Origin: Prorocentrum cordatum
Lineage: Eukaryota; Sar; Dinophyceae; Prorocentrales; Prorocentraceae
NCBI GenBank assembly: GCA_963575745.1
Contig: CAUYUJ010014771.1
Location: 661,593 to 725,592, forward strand
Length of the DNA: 64,000 bases
Direction of reading: 5' to 3'
Under the pieces are notes generated by a model. The model worked only from the letters and a program-made list of their open reading frames with translations, did no database searches and was not told the DNA's origin. The position numbers and the translations under genes are program-made. Positions 42,205-52,940 of the stretch are shown one piece after another. The stretch's first letter is position 1; every line of letters begins with the position of its first letter.

Positions 42205-42545
42205 CTATGCACGCAGGCGCTGTGGTGTACACCAGCGCTGCGATGCACGCGGATGTTGTGGTGTAGACAGGCGCTGTGGTGTGCACAGGCGCTGCGGCGC
42301 ACGCAAGCACTATGGTGTACACAGGCGCTGTGTTGCACATGGTTGCTGTGGTGTACACATTCGATGTGGTGTACACCTGGCGCTGTGGCGCACGCAAGCG
42401 CACTGTGGTGTACACTGGCGCTGCGTTGCACGCGGCTGTTGCGGTGTACGACGGTGGTGTGGTTTATACGCGCGCTGTGGTGCACGCGAGCATTGTGATG
42501 TACACGCGCGCTGTGGGGCAGATCGCCACTTGCATGCTGCTCGCG
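42205..42545 (-). repeat. 18-bp minisatellite, reverse arm
   Basis: Units of GCTGTGGTGTACACAGGC, the reverse complement of the forward-arm unit. It ends with ATCGCCACTTGCATGCTGCT, the mirror of the left outer flank. Confidence 0.93.
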
Positions 42546-43361
42546 TCGTCGTCGTCGCTCGTCGCTCGTCGCTCATCGTCGTCGTGCGCGCGGGCGCGGC
42601 TATTGTGCCAGAGCCACACGGCGGGGGGGGGGCGTCACGTCATACCCCCTCCCCGCCCCCTCCCCCCCCATGACGCCCGTCGTCGCCGAAACTATAGAAA
42701 CGCTGTGTGCCCTCTTGGGATCATTGCGCTGCTCGACATCCGACTGTGCGAATCGATAGGGGATCTTCGCCACGATAAGGGATGGGATGAAGGTGTCGGA
42801 CGTCAGATGTGATGCTGGCGTACCTAGTTTGAGCTACCTTCCCACCTTTATGCCCTCATCCCCCTCAATGTCCTTCTCCGTTTGACTGCCTCCTGGTGTC
42901 ACTTGAAACCCGACCATCGTTTTGAGTCTCTTCTCCACGTAGCAACCCAGGGATGACAGGTCCGCTCAGAGAAAGGAAGTGGAGAGGGGCATGGACAGAG
43001 AGATAAGGAAACCCGTAGACAAAGGCTGAGCGTGATGCGGGGGGGGCGAAGTTGATTTGGGGCGCGCGACCTTGCGTGTTTTTTTGATGCGGGGGTCTTG
43101 AGCGGTCGAGCCCCCTCTGATGCTGGACTCCGCGCCTCCTTGAGCGGAGAACAATTGTTGAACCACAAGAAATGTGAGTGCCCATACCTGGGCACTGCGC
43201 AGACGCCCTTGCAGCAGGAATCCCCAGGCCAGGAGGAGACGCGCGGGCGCTGGTGGTGGTGGTGTGTGCTGTTACCGCTGCAGTTTGCGTTGGGCCAGAG
43301 GCCTCGATGAGCGCCCGGACTTCACGCCCACGTCGGTAAGGCTTCGGGCTGCGCGCAGACA
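42546..43361. other. No recognisable gene
   Basis: Starts with CGTC repeats to about 42600. The rest has no coding signal. CGACATCCGACTGTGCGAAT near 42737 links it to 683-702. Confidence 0.4.
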
Positions 43362-43604
43362 GCCTCCCTAGGTACTCCTGGCTGGACTCAACCTCCCCGA
43401 GTAGTCCCAGCTGGCCTTACGAGGTCCCTCGAGTAGTCCAGGGCGGTCTCAACACGTTGGCGCCGCCATCGGCGGCGTCCCTGGGGTGCTCCGCGCCCCA
43501 GGGTTGGGGTGTTGAGACCGCCCTGGACTACTTGGGGGGCTTGTTGAGGTAAGCTGGGACTGCTGTGGGGGCTGATTTAAACCAGCCAGGACTACCTTGG
43601 GAGC
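43362..43604. repeat. MITE-like element with long inverted arms and nested hairpins
   Basis: AGTAGTCCAGGGCGGTCTCA plus ACAC (43432-43455) pairs perfectly over 24 bases with 43509-43532. Pairing continues imperfectly outward for about 70 more bases on each side (AGTCCCAGCT, TCCTGGCTGG, AGGTA). The loop holds two hairpins: GGCGCCGCC-ATC-GGCGGCGTC and CCCTGGGG-TGCTCCG-CGCCCCAGGG. Confidence 0.9.
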
Positions 43605-44159
43605 TGCTTTCCCAACCCAACTTAGCGCGCAAAGCGACAAACATGTAGTCAAAGGCAGGTGTTCAAATAATCAGAGGCAGGATGAAGGAATGCCCACAGC
43701 TGGCCTCAAAGGCAAACGAGCTACGCGCTAGTGGCAAGCGGGTTGCAATCAAAACGCATACTACAACCAAGCGTACATCAGTTTGACATGCAGTTCACCT
43801 TCAATGCCGAAGATAAGCGAGACCGAAGCCGGAGTGTGCACTCAGAGCAAGTGGAAGGCAAGCTAATCCCAATAAGCAGGCAAGAGTGAGGCAATATACG
43901 AGCACGTGCAGGGCCAGCTTCAAAGAACTCGGGGAAAGATGGCAACGAGGTAGCGATCATCTACGGGGATCTACCGCGCACTCTGAAGGCAGGTTGCAGA
44001 CAAGCGGGTGGCAAACCCAATTGCGGGCTAGAGGCAGGCGGGCGACAAGTGATGCCGGCGTCATCAGCAAGGACGGGGAGCCTGGGGACAGGGGGGGAAG
44101 CACGAGCCCCGATGAGGCGGGGGTGGGCGGGCCCCCAAGGCATTCAGCTTCGCGCTGCC
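43605..44159. other. No gene; left flank of the copia element
   Basis: No domain recognised. The flank reads GCGCTGCC just before the LTR. Confidence 0.45.
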
Positions 44160-44358
44160 TGTTCCCTGATGGCCCTTCGAGCCCCCTAGAGTCTGAGCCT
44201 CTCGTCTTTCTCTCTCTCTCTCTCTTGCCCTCCTCCGAAGCCCTTGGCTTAGGCGCGGTGATCTGAGCTTCACGCCGTTCCCCGCCAGTGAGGAAAAGAG
44301 AGCCTGCTCGCTCGCGCGACACATTTCGAGGTTATCGTATGTCCACGTTCTTGAGACA
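44160..44358 (+). repeat. 5' LTR of the copia element
   Basis: Starts TGTTCCCTGATGG and ends CACGTTCTTGAGACA. By eye it differs from the 3' LTR by about 15 substitutions and three small indels (roughly 92% identity), including a (CT)n length change. Confidence 0.92.
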
Positions 44359-44373
44359 GTGGTAAGCGGAGCT

Positions 44374-45009
44374 ATGTCGGAGGCGGTTCGAGCAGCCATG
44401 GGACTCATTGCGGGGGAGAGCGTGGCCGATGCGCCAGCGCATGAGGGAGGGCAAGCGCTCGAACGGGAACGCACAGGCGACCAGGGATCGCCAGGCTCCG
44501 AGGAACCCGCAAGTTCTTGGACGACGGGCAAGTGGGCGCGGGTGGATGACGCGACGACGAACGCGAGAGACCAGCGCGCGAAGGGCTGGCAGAACTGGTA
44601 CGATTCCGACCGTATACTCGAGGGACTACCGGTAGATCTCCAGCTCAAGTTCAAAACCATTCGGCCAGAGATGGACGATTCCCAGGGCGTTGAGAGGTTG
44701 CTGCAGCATTTGTCGCTCCTGAACGGGGAACGCCCCAGGGACCAAGAGCGAGCCGCACGCAGTGGAGCCCTGTTCGACGTGGGTATCCGCAAGGGAGAGT
44801 CTCTGACGGATCTCGTGCTACGCAGGGATGTTCAATTCTTAGAAGCTGAGTGGCGCGACCTCGCCATTACAGACGGCGTCAAGGTCCGCTACTTAGAGGA
44901 AGGAGAGCAGTTTGTCAGGCCAAGACAGGATCAACTTGAAGACGCTAGCTGGAGGCCGCGAAGATTTCTCTTCCATGCGAGGCGCGTTGCTCAAGGTGGA
45001 CGTTCGTGA
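44374..45009 (+). pseudogene. Copia gag, N-terminal part
   Basis: Encodes capsid-like protein from MSEAVRAAMGLIAGE, starting 16 bases after the LTR. The capsid-like part runs WQNWYDSDRILEGLPVDLQL to ESLTDLVLRRDVQFLEAEWR, the RR..QF pattern common in copia gag. The frame stops at 45007-45009 while the rest of gag continues in the +1 frame from about 44912, so a frameshift lies in 44912-45009. Confidence 0.7.
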
Positions 45010-46087
45010 TCGCCCCATTCTTCCCGGCGCCCTGGCCCCAGCAGCGAAGTCGTTCGTGGAGATCGAGCTCGAGGACGTGGGGCCCCCGGTGGCAGGCGAG
45101 CTGGGCCTTCCGCCGCCTCCGGTGACTTTCCGCTCTGTAGACATCGACGACTCAGTGGAGCTGCCAGAAGTGGACGTGGACACTCTGCTGCCTACGCTTG
45201 AGGAGCAGGGCATCGGAGAGAACGGGATCACGATGATATTTGCAGCGGCGGTTGAGGACAGGCTCGGCAAGGATCGCCGCCGAACGTGGCAAGAAGCGCG
45301 TGCGATGAAGGCAGCTCGGAAAGTAGACAGGGACTTCTTCGACAGAAGACGGGCGGCAAAGCCTGGGTTCAAACAGATGATGATGAGCGACCTTCGCAAG
45401 CGCACCAGAGGCGCTAATTGCAGAGAACGAGGTCGCTGGGCGGAGTCTGGCAAGCGGCCATTTCGCTCCAGGGCAAACCGCATAGCGGGTGAGAAGGGCA
45501 GCGGCAAGAAAGAAGCGCCCTCCAGCTTCTTCCGAGACATGATCTGGGACGACGACGGTAACTTCGAGGTCGACTTCTCCGGGCTCGCGGTGAGCGACTG
45601 GTGCGCCATCTTCAACAGTCTGGCCGGCGTCGCGGAGAGGGCGGACCTGTCCTTGAGGGGTCTCGGGGGCCGCGCCCTGATAGACACGGCAGCCGCGCAG
45701 GCGCTGATCGGTGAGAGGGACTTGGAAGCGATGAAGGACGCGTTTCTCAAGAGAGGCTTCACCATCCTAGTGGGGCTCGGCAAGGTGCCGGGCATAGTGG
45801 CCAGCGGAATCGGCGGCAAGTTTGAGCCCGTCGGGCGCGCCTGGGTGCCGGTCAGTACGTGGCGATGCGGAGTAGTTGAATTTCTCGCACTACCGGGAAG
45901 GTGCCCGCCATTGCTGCCAGCGCGTCTGCTCGAGAACCTCCATGCAGAAGTCGACTCACGCTGGGCAGCGAGGACAGGTCAGGCGTCCGCTGATCCGACG
46001 CGCAGCAGGGCACCGCTCGGCGTCGCTGATCGGATGCGAGCCCGAGGAGTTTCGCGTTCACGAGGACCTCCTGCGGAAGATTCCTGA
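44912..46087 (+). pseudogene. Copia gag C-terminus and retropepsin
   Basis: A 391-codon frame. Around 45390-45460 LRKRTRGANCRERGRWAESG looks like a CCHC knuckle that has lost two Cys and the His. The aspartic protease follows: GGRALIDTAAAQALIG with the DTA triad at codons 258-260 (45683-45691), then GIGGKFEPVGRAWVPV and PLLPARLLENLHAEVDS, the C-terminal half of a retropepsin. The enzyme would cleave the gag-pol polyprotein. The frame ends at a TGA not expected in an intact element. Confidence 0.72.
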
Positions 46088-46236
46088 GGAGCGCCGTCGG
46101 GGCTGCTCGCGGGGCTGGGTTGCAGGAAAGGTGGGCGATTCAGTTTCAGATTTCTCTACCTGCCCCCCCTCCTTCCGTGATCTTGGGATCTCTGAGGGCT
46201 TCTTGGGAGATCTGGGGACAGCGGATCTAATCTCTG

Positions 46237-47118
46237 ATGCCCACTCCGGAGACGCTTCGGCTCGGAATCTTGAGGCGCAGGCTGACTCTCGACCAAGTAG
46301 TATGGAGGGACATGGTCCGGAAGGGAATCGCGAGGATGGGCCGCGTGCGAGGCCCGAAGAGAGCGGCGGGGGCGCTGGCTTCCATTTACGAGGACAGCAA
46401 CGAGCCGCTGGAGGACTGGGAGGAGATCCCGGAGGGGCTTCGGGACATCGATTTGAGTTCAGAGGAGATGACGCCGCAGGTCAAGCGGAACTTCCTGGAG
46501 GGCGTGACGATTCTCTCGAAGGGGCAGCGCTCGTGGAGGAGGTGGTCTCTTCGCTTCCTACACATCGCGGACGTGTGCTTCGCGATCCAGGGAGTGGCCA
46601 GTCAGTGGCCGCAGGCGGTTGAGCTTCAACGCGGATAGCCGGAATCTTGCGCGCGCCCTCCTTGGGCGGTGAAGTCGGGCATGAAAGGCGCCAGCGTGCG
46701 CTCGCGCTGCCGGATGCGCGGGGCGAGGCTCTCCCTGCGCGAGAAGACGGCGGAAGAGAAGGCGCGGGCCGAGATGAAGAAGTACCAGCAGCAGATCAAG
46801 ATGGAGGCCAAGGAGAGGGTGAAGGAGAGCGTGATGTGGGCCATCAAGGCTTACGACGAGGGGGGCCCGCGGGCGGCGCTGCCGCTGCCGCGCACGCCGC
46901 CAACTCCGAAGGCACGAGGGGCAGCGGCTTCATCGGCGTCGAACTCGCCACTGCCGACATCCTACAAGAGCCCTCCGGCAACGTGCGCACCTCGCCCGAA
47001 GACCGGGGGGCCTCCGTCCTCCCGGGTGCTCCGCGCCGCGCAGGTGGAGACGCTCCTCGACCAGGTGCATCGATTGGGAGAGCAGCTACGCGAGACTCAG
47101 GAGGAAGTGGCCCACTAG
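46237..47118 (+). pseudogene. Copia internal region of unknown function
   Basis: Two frames (46237-46638 and 46669-47118) carry balanced sequence (TPETLRLGILRRRLTLDQVV, then DWEEIPEGLRDIDL) followed by a Lys/Glu-rich coiled-coil-like stretch (REKTAEEKARAEMKKYQQQI) and a second one near the end. I do not recognise a domain. They lie between protease and methyltransferase-like domain and probably belong to the polyprotein. Confidence 0.45.
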
Positions 47119-47997
47119 AGGGGCGCCAGGAGGACGGGGGCGGGCCAGATAAGCGATCGGGGGATCACGAGGCCGGCGCTCCGCCTTCGCAACGCCGAGG
47201 CGCGTTCGGTGAAGATGGAAGAGGAGATCGAGCAGATCTACGGGGGGCGCGATGTTCCGAGGCTGGGCCGAGGCCCGCGCGCGTGACTCTCGAGGGCTGG
47301 CCCGAAATCTATCAGAAGAAAAGCTAGCGGAGATTGGTCCCGGGGCCCGATCGCGAGAGTCTGGTTCTGAAGGACCTCGGGGCCCAGATGCGCAGGGATC
47401 GACTGGGCCCTGAAATCCCGAAATCGGTGACTGGATTCAGGGGGATCTGGGGCCGAGTCTGGGGAAGGGTCGCGACGCCCGAAGAAGCAAGCCGAGGACT
47501 CGGATGGACCGAAAAGAAGCTGGGACCCTGGGACCTCGAGGCTTTCGTGGTCGGGGTGGCCTTGGGAACTTCTGGAGGACAACCCTCGCCCTCTCTCACC
47601 CCCCCGAAGGCCCATCGAACCCGGGTTTGCAAGGGTTCGCAAGTGCTCCTAGATAAGCTCTGGAGGCGCACTTCATATGACGAGCTGAGTAGCGCTCTGA
47701 TGAAAAAGGAGGTTGAGGTGAGCCTCCTCTGGACGGACCCAAGAAAAGGAAACCCAGGAGAGGATCCGGGAGTCGGGGCCTTAGGAGGCCTTAGGGGGCG
47801 TGGGGCTCAGCGCGGAGGGGGTGCCGCGAGCTTAAAGGAGATTAGATGGATCGGGGAGTCTAAGGGGCAGGGGCCTCAGAAGGCCAGGTCCTCAGGAGAC
47901 GGGAGTTCGCAGGACCTCGGATCGTCCACTCAGGAACTGGAGACTCGGCGGGATCTTCTACTCGGTCGAGACAGACTCCTTCCTGGCGAGAGGTTCT
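47119..47997. other. Copia internal sequence, frame unclear
   Basis: Open frames exist in more than one phase. No motif allows me to choose. Confidence 0.4.
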
Positions 47998-48771
47998 GTG
48001 GGCGCAGCAGAGCCCCCAGTAGATGTGACAGTTCCTAGGCCCATCAGGGATGCTGCTCTCAAGACTTTGAGCGGGCCCGGGATCCATGAGAAGGGATGGC
48101 ACCGCGAGGCGATCCAGCGTAGTGAGGCAGAGAGAGGAGGCACCATGATTCTTGAAGTCTTCTCCCCTGCGAGGGTCTCGGGGGTCCTTCTTGGGAGAGG
48201 ATGCAGGGCGTCTCCGTCGGTTGATGTCAAACAGGGATGGGGCCTCGACACGGAGGTCGGGATCCAGCGACTTTGGGAGACGATGCGTCGTGATAAACCT
48301 CAGTGCGTAACTCTCTTCCCCGTCTGCAAGGCCTTCAGCATCGCTAGGGGAAGCAATTGGAGCCGCATGGGCGAGATTGCTCGGAAGGAGGAGGAGAGTA
48401 CAGGGATCAGGTTAATAATGCGTATTTGCTGCGAGGTTGCGCTTCATCAGCTTTCGGAGGGTCGTGACTTCATCCTGGAACATCCTCTATCTGCCAGCTC
48501 CTGGCAGCTGGAGAGCGTGCAACTGCTTCTGGAACGTCCTGGGGTGGTTACCTGCGACCTGGACCAGTGTTGTTTTGGGCTGTCGATTTCCGAGGGGACG
48601 GTTTCCAAGAAACCCACGAGGCTGGTTGCCAGCCGGGAACAACTCGTCGAGAAGTGTCGGAGGAGGTGCGGTGGGGGGACATGCGCACTTTCCCTTGGTC
48701 GGCAGCGCCAGGACTCGCAAGTCGGAGCACTACCCTTCCAAGCTGGCGCCGGCCCTGGCCAGCGGGATTGA
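47998..48771 (+). pseudogene. Methyltransferase-like domain inside the copia element
   Basis: From 48144: MILEVFSPARVSGVLLGRG resembles the first SAM-binding strand of C5-methyltransferases (LEIFSG-type), SVDVKQGWGLDTE the second acidic strand, and CVTLFPVCKAFS the motif IV region, where PC followed by S is expected but PVC is found. FILEHPLSASSWQLESVQLL and DLDQCCFGL complete the fold. Similar domains occur in dinoflagellate copia polyproteins, and retrotransposon-borne cytosine methyltransferases have been reported in dinoflagellates and charophytes. Catalysis is doubtful here because the motif IV Pro-Cys is altered and the frame breaks before the next domain. Confidence 0.6.
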
Positions 48772-48778
48772 GGCGGCA

Positions 48779-49141
48779 GTTTGGCGCCGCCTGAGCCCGA
48801 CTTTGAGAGGGGAGTCCTTTCCTGCTCTGGACGTGGAAGAGGTTGGCGACAGCCCCGAGGCCGATGGGGCCGGTTTTCCCGACGAGTTTGAGGCCCCAGG
48901 ACCGGACCGAAAAGCGGCGGAGCCCGACCTGGTTCTAAAGAAGGAGGTGGCCAAGCTGCACACGAACCTGGGGCGCCCGTCTCGGGGGGATTTCGCGTGG
49001 ACGCTGGAGCTCGCCCAGAGGTCATCTCCTGGGTTCAGGATAAGTTTAGATGCCCCCAACTGCGAATCGCATGCGCGTCCGTACTGGAGGAGACAAGCAC
49101 ATCTGCCTCGCGCGTATCGTTTCAACCGCCTATTGGATTGA
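48779..49141 (+). pseudogene. GAG-pre-integrase and integrase zinc region
   Basis: LKKEVAKLHTNLGRPSRGDF is the LH.NLGHPS motif with the second His replaced by Arg. APNCESHARPYWRRQAHLP is the following Cys motif with its first Cys replaced by Ala. The frame differs from the methyltransferase-like domain (shift between about 48600 and 48780) and stops at TGA 49139-49141. Confidence 0.68.
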
Positions 49142-49189
49142 GCTTCTAGGAGAAAGTCTGCCGGTGCCCAACATGGTTGAATAGCACGG

Positions 49190-49961
49190 CACGAGTTTCC
49201 AACAGTTTGCGCTGCTCGTAGACGATACCTCGTCGCCCGTTTGGGGAGCTCCGAGTCGATTATGGGTGCGACCTTTCGGGCTTCCTGAAATGATTCTCTG
49301 TGACGGCGGATCGGAGTTTCAAGGCAGCTTTCTCCGGGGGCGCGAGCATTCCGGGATTTTCCTTCAGGTGACCCCGGCGAACTCTCCACATTGCAATGGA
49401 AAGTGCGAACGTCGCGCTGGCGTCGTGAAGACTAGGGCTTCCCAGGCGTCCGCACCCACCTCGAAAGCTGAGGTCGATCTGCTCCTGAGCGAGGTGATTT
49501 CGGGGAAGAGCCGTAGTTCTCATCGGGGCGGATACAGCCCGAGCCAACTCGCTTTCGGCGAAAATCCCAGGGCCCCCAGGTGCATGTTATCAGATGATGC
49601 TGTCGACGAGGTGGGCGTAGACGATCTGCGCCAGAGCGCGAGCGATCTAGATACCGCTGCCGCTGCTTTTGCGAGAGCGCATCAGCTGAGGTTCGAGGCG
49701 CGCAGGGCCTTGGCGGCCCACGGCGCTCGGGGCAGGCTGGCGGAAGCCGCCCGAGACAGGACGCACGTCGATAAGGTGTTTCAGCCCGGAGAGTGGGTAT
49801 ACGCGTGGAGGAAGGTCGACCACGCTCTCCAAAGAGACAGGTGGACGGGACCCGGGGCCGTGGTGTTTCAGCCCCCCCGGCCCTTTGGGCGGCGATGCGC
49901 CGCGGACCCCCCAAGTGCCTCAGTGAACAAGTCAGGCCTGCGACGAGGCCAGAGGCCCTAG
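49190..49961 (+). pseudogene. Copia integrase catalytic core and C-terminus
   Basis: HGTSFQQFALLVDDTSSPVW then RPFGLPEMILCDGGSEFQG (second Asp of D,D35E) and NSPHCNGKCERRAGVVK (Glu). The first Asp would lie in the disrupted stretch 49141-49190. The C-terminus, FQPGEWVYAWRK, and WTGPGAVVFQ, is the usual chromatin/DNA-binding end. This enzyme inserts the cDNA. The shifted frame and missing residue make it non-functional. Confidence 0.75.
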
Positions 49962-50014
49962 GGGCCGAGCTTCTGGGCAATCCCCGTTTCGACCAGCTAA
50001 GGTAAGAGCTGCGC

Positions 50015-50887
50015 GTGCCAGGCGAGCGCGCCGGAGCCGTGGACGTCGAGTCGGAGGGCCCGCCTCCGCCGGAGGCTTGGGATGTCCCGGGAGAAGCCGA
50101 CGAGCCCAGGGGGAGAAGACCCGAGGAGGTCTCAGGGGCCCGCCCCTCGGTTACCGCGGTTCCGGAGCCAGTGGCTTCGCCCGCGGAGGCCATCGGTGGT
50201 CCCCAGCCAGGTTCTGCAGCCCCGGGAAGGGCAGCAGATTCGACGGCCTCTACTGCGGCCCGGCCGCCGTCGGAACCTGAGGGTCGAGGAAATTCTTTTA
50301 TAGACGTCCAAATAGGCTCGCAGCGGGCTCCTATCACCGCGATAGATTCTGGCGCCGAAGACGCGGGCTCGTCTTCCACGCGGAGGTCAGCGAGGATACC
50401 AAGTGATCCACATCTCCCAGGCCCCGCTCCGCCGCCGCCCAGGAGACGCGAGGGGCAGCGCGAGGCGCCGCGCCTAGGAGACGGGGGCCCCCGCTCTCCC
50501 ACGCTGACACGGGTTGAAGACATGCCAGAGGGATCTTCGATTGTCTCGAGAATGATAGCCGAGCGCGAGGGCGCTCTGGCATCAGCGATCGCTCCGTGAA
50601 GTACTGAGGTGACGCCGGGTGCTTCAGCCTCCTCCGAGACTGCTGGAGCGGTCCGGGAGAGGAGTCGTTCTCCTGCCCCCGGGGGCGCGCCTCGGGGAGA
50701 TATGCGATCGGGCGAGGTCGCGCTTGCTTTGGGGAGTTGCGAGTCGGGGATAATGGTCTGGGGACTGTTCGAAAGAGAGGTCTCTGAGGAGGGAGAGGAC
50801 TCGAGAGACTCGCAGCAATACCTGTCTTTGCTTTTAGAGTTGGCCGCTCGCGGCTACAGCACTGACGCTCCACGCTCTTCCAGATAG
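50015..50887 (+). pseudogene. Copia spacer between integrase and reverse transcriptase
   Basis: Pro/Glu/Ala-rich sequence in one frame interrupted by a TGA at 50597-50599, typical of the variable linker in long copia polyproteins. No domain. AIDSGAED near 50340 is not accepted as a protease because a better one lies at 45683. Confidence 0.5.
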
Positions 50888-50949
50888 GGCTCGGGACAGA
50901 CTTTTTGTTTTGATGTTCAGAACTGCTTCTTGGGGCAGCCCGCGCGGCA

Positions 50950-52371
50950 GTGCCGCCCGTTCCTCGCCGCGGGGCCGAGGTGCAGCTGAGAAATCTTCCC
51001 AGCGAGGAGAAGCGCTTGTTTGAAGAGTCAGATGCCAAGGAATGGCAAGCCATGGTAGCGACAGGCGCAGCTAAGGTCCTGTCCCCCTCGGAGTCGAGAG
51101 CTGCCCGTCGCAGGCACCCCGACAGAGTTTTGTCATCGCGCATGGTCCGTCGGTTCAAGCCGACCGAGGGAGTAGGGAGCAAACCAGTGGCGAAGAGTCG
51201 CTGGCGCGCGCACGGCCACCAGGATCCTGACGGAGAGACCCTTCAGGTCTACGCCCCGACCCCGCAATCAGAGAGTGTAGTGCTGACGCTGCAGCTGATG
51301 GCCCCCCAAGGCTGGAAGTCAGGGATCGCCGATGCGAAAAACGCGTTCTGCCAGAGCAATAAACTCGAGAGGCCTCGTGGCGCGATCTATGTGAAACCAT
51401 GCTTGGGGTTAGGAATCTCCAGTGATCAGCTCATCGAGCTAGTGGCGCCGGTGCATGGGTTGAACGGCGTTCCTCTGTTGTGGCACAGAAAATTGACGGA
51501 CGATTTGTCCGAGCTTGGATGTAAGCGATCGTTACTTGAACCCTGCTCATGGCTGCAGAAGGCTCCGAGCGGCAAGCTGCAGTCGCTCATTTTGATCGAA
51601 GTAGACTGTCTCATAGTGTCGGGCGAAGTTGTGGTGCTCCCGGAGTTGAAGCGCAGGCTTTTCGAGAGATTTCGCTTCGGTAAGTGGGATGAGGGGGAAG
51701 CTGACTATGCGGGAATGCACTTGAGCCAACATCCGGGGGGTAAGATCTCGGTGGATCAGGAAAAGTATGTTAGAGAACAACTTACTCCCATCGCCCCCGA
51801 TAAAACGAGAAAGGCCCACCCCGAGGAACTCCTGTCGATTTCGGAGATCTCATCGTACCAGACGACGGTGGCGCAGATTCAGTGGCTCGGCAGAGCGTCG
51901 CGCCCCGATGTGGCAGGGAGTGCCTCGTTGTTGGCTTCGGCGCTCCCTGATCCCCGTGTCCCTGACGCCATCATGGCGAATAGAGTGGTGAAATTCCTGA
52001 AGGCCTCTGCATCGCAGTGCATCGCTGCGTGGCCATTAGACCCCATAGCCACCACGTTCGCTACGGCGTCTGAAGCTGGAGGTCCGGGATCGGCTCGACG
52101 GGGGAGCGCTCAGAGCGGATGGCTGGTTTTCGCTTCGGACAGTTCGATTCGTCAGAACCGCAGGGCCAGGGTTAGCTTGCTGGCGTGGCGGTCCCAGCAG
52201 TTGAAGAGGGCCGTAGCGTCGACGGTTGCGGCAGAGACCCTTTCCCTTTCGAGCGCGGCTGCAGAAGCCCGGTGGTTGCAGATCACGTGGAGGGGCGCTC
52301 TGTTCGGAGATGTTCAAGTGCCCAAGTGGTCCCAGTCACTGGGCCCATTTTCAGTGTTACTGCCTCGCTAG
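50950..52371 (+). pseudogene. Copia reverse transcriptase (RVT_2) and RNase H start
   Basis: A 473-codon frame. It has MVRRFKPTEGVGSKPVAKSR, then motif A (GWKSGIADAKNAFCQS), IYVKPC, HGLNGVPLLWHRKLTDDLSE, and LILIEVDCLIVSGE where YVDD is expected, so the catalytic pair reads D-C. EEKYV-like connection sequence and SSYQTTVAQIQWLGRASRPD follow. LLAWRSQQLKRAVASTVAAE with TLSLSSAAAEARWL is the copia RNase H. It makes cDNA from element RNA in active relatives; the motif C change and flanking shifts show decay. Begins at GTG in a frame without a nearby ATG, as expected inside a polyprotein. Confidence 0.85.
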
Positions 52372-52378
52372 TGCGAGC

Positions 52379-52928
52379 TAGGCGATGCCGGCTCTGCTGT
52401 GTATCGTCGATGCAAAGAGCATCTTCGACACTTTGCCAGAGAAGAGCGCAGGGTCTCGAGCTGACCGACGGAATGCAGTTAGAATGGCGGTCATACGAGA
52501 TGCATTGGCAGGAACAAGTGAGGTGGATGCCTCACGACATGATGCCAGCCGACCCCCTTACCAAGGTGGACCCGGCCAGAGGGAATGCGGCGCTGCATGA
52601 CGTGCTCTCTAAGGGCACGCTGCGTCTCATCGATGAGGAAGGGCACGCGGATGAGCGGGCTCTTCCTCAGATAGGTCTCGCGGAGCCTCCAAGAAGTTGT
52701 TGGAAGCTCAGGCGTTCCCTAAGGTGTCTGAGGACGAGGAGGAGGCTAGGAAGGGGCGAGAAGATGAGGGAGGAGCTTGCCGAGGAGGCAGAGAGGACGA
52801 AGAAGAGGGAGGAGGTCGCCGAGGAGGCAGAAGCTGCCGAGGACGTAGAGAGGACGAGGAGGAGGAGCCAGAAGATGGATCGGAGCCCATCTTTCTGGAA
52901 GCAGGAGGTTCGGAGCTCGGGCAACTAA
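52379..52928 (+). pseudogene. RNase H C-terminus and acidic/basic tail
   Basis: IVDAKSIFDTLPEKSAGSRA in one frame, then RWMPHDMMPADPLTKVDPAR in another (shift between about 52480 and 52525), both standard parts of copia RNase H. The tail to 52928 is Glu/Arg-rich coiled-coil-like sequence before the 3' LTR. Confidence 0.7.
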
Positions 52929-52940
52929 AGTTAGGCCCGC

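Noticed and set aside
44360-44372. TGGTAAGCGGAGC as a firm primer-binding site
   Set aside because: Position and TGG start fit, but it only loosely resembles the initiator-Met primer site usual in copia. Kept as a possibility only.
50330-50370. AIDSGAED as the copia protease active site
   Set aside because: It lies after the integrase in a Pro/Glu-rich spacer. A far better retropepsin with both flanking motifs is at 45683.
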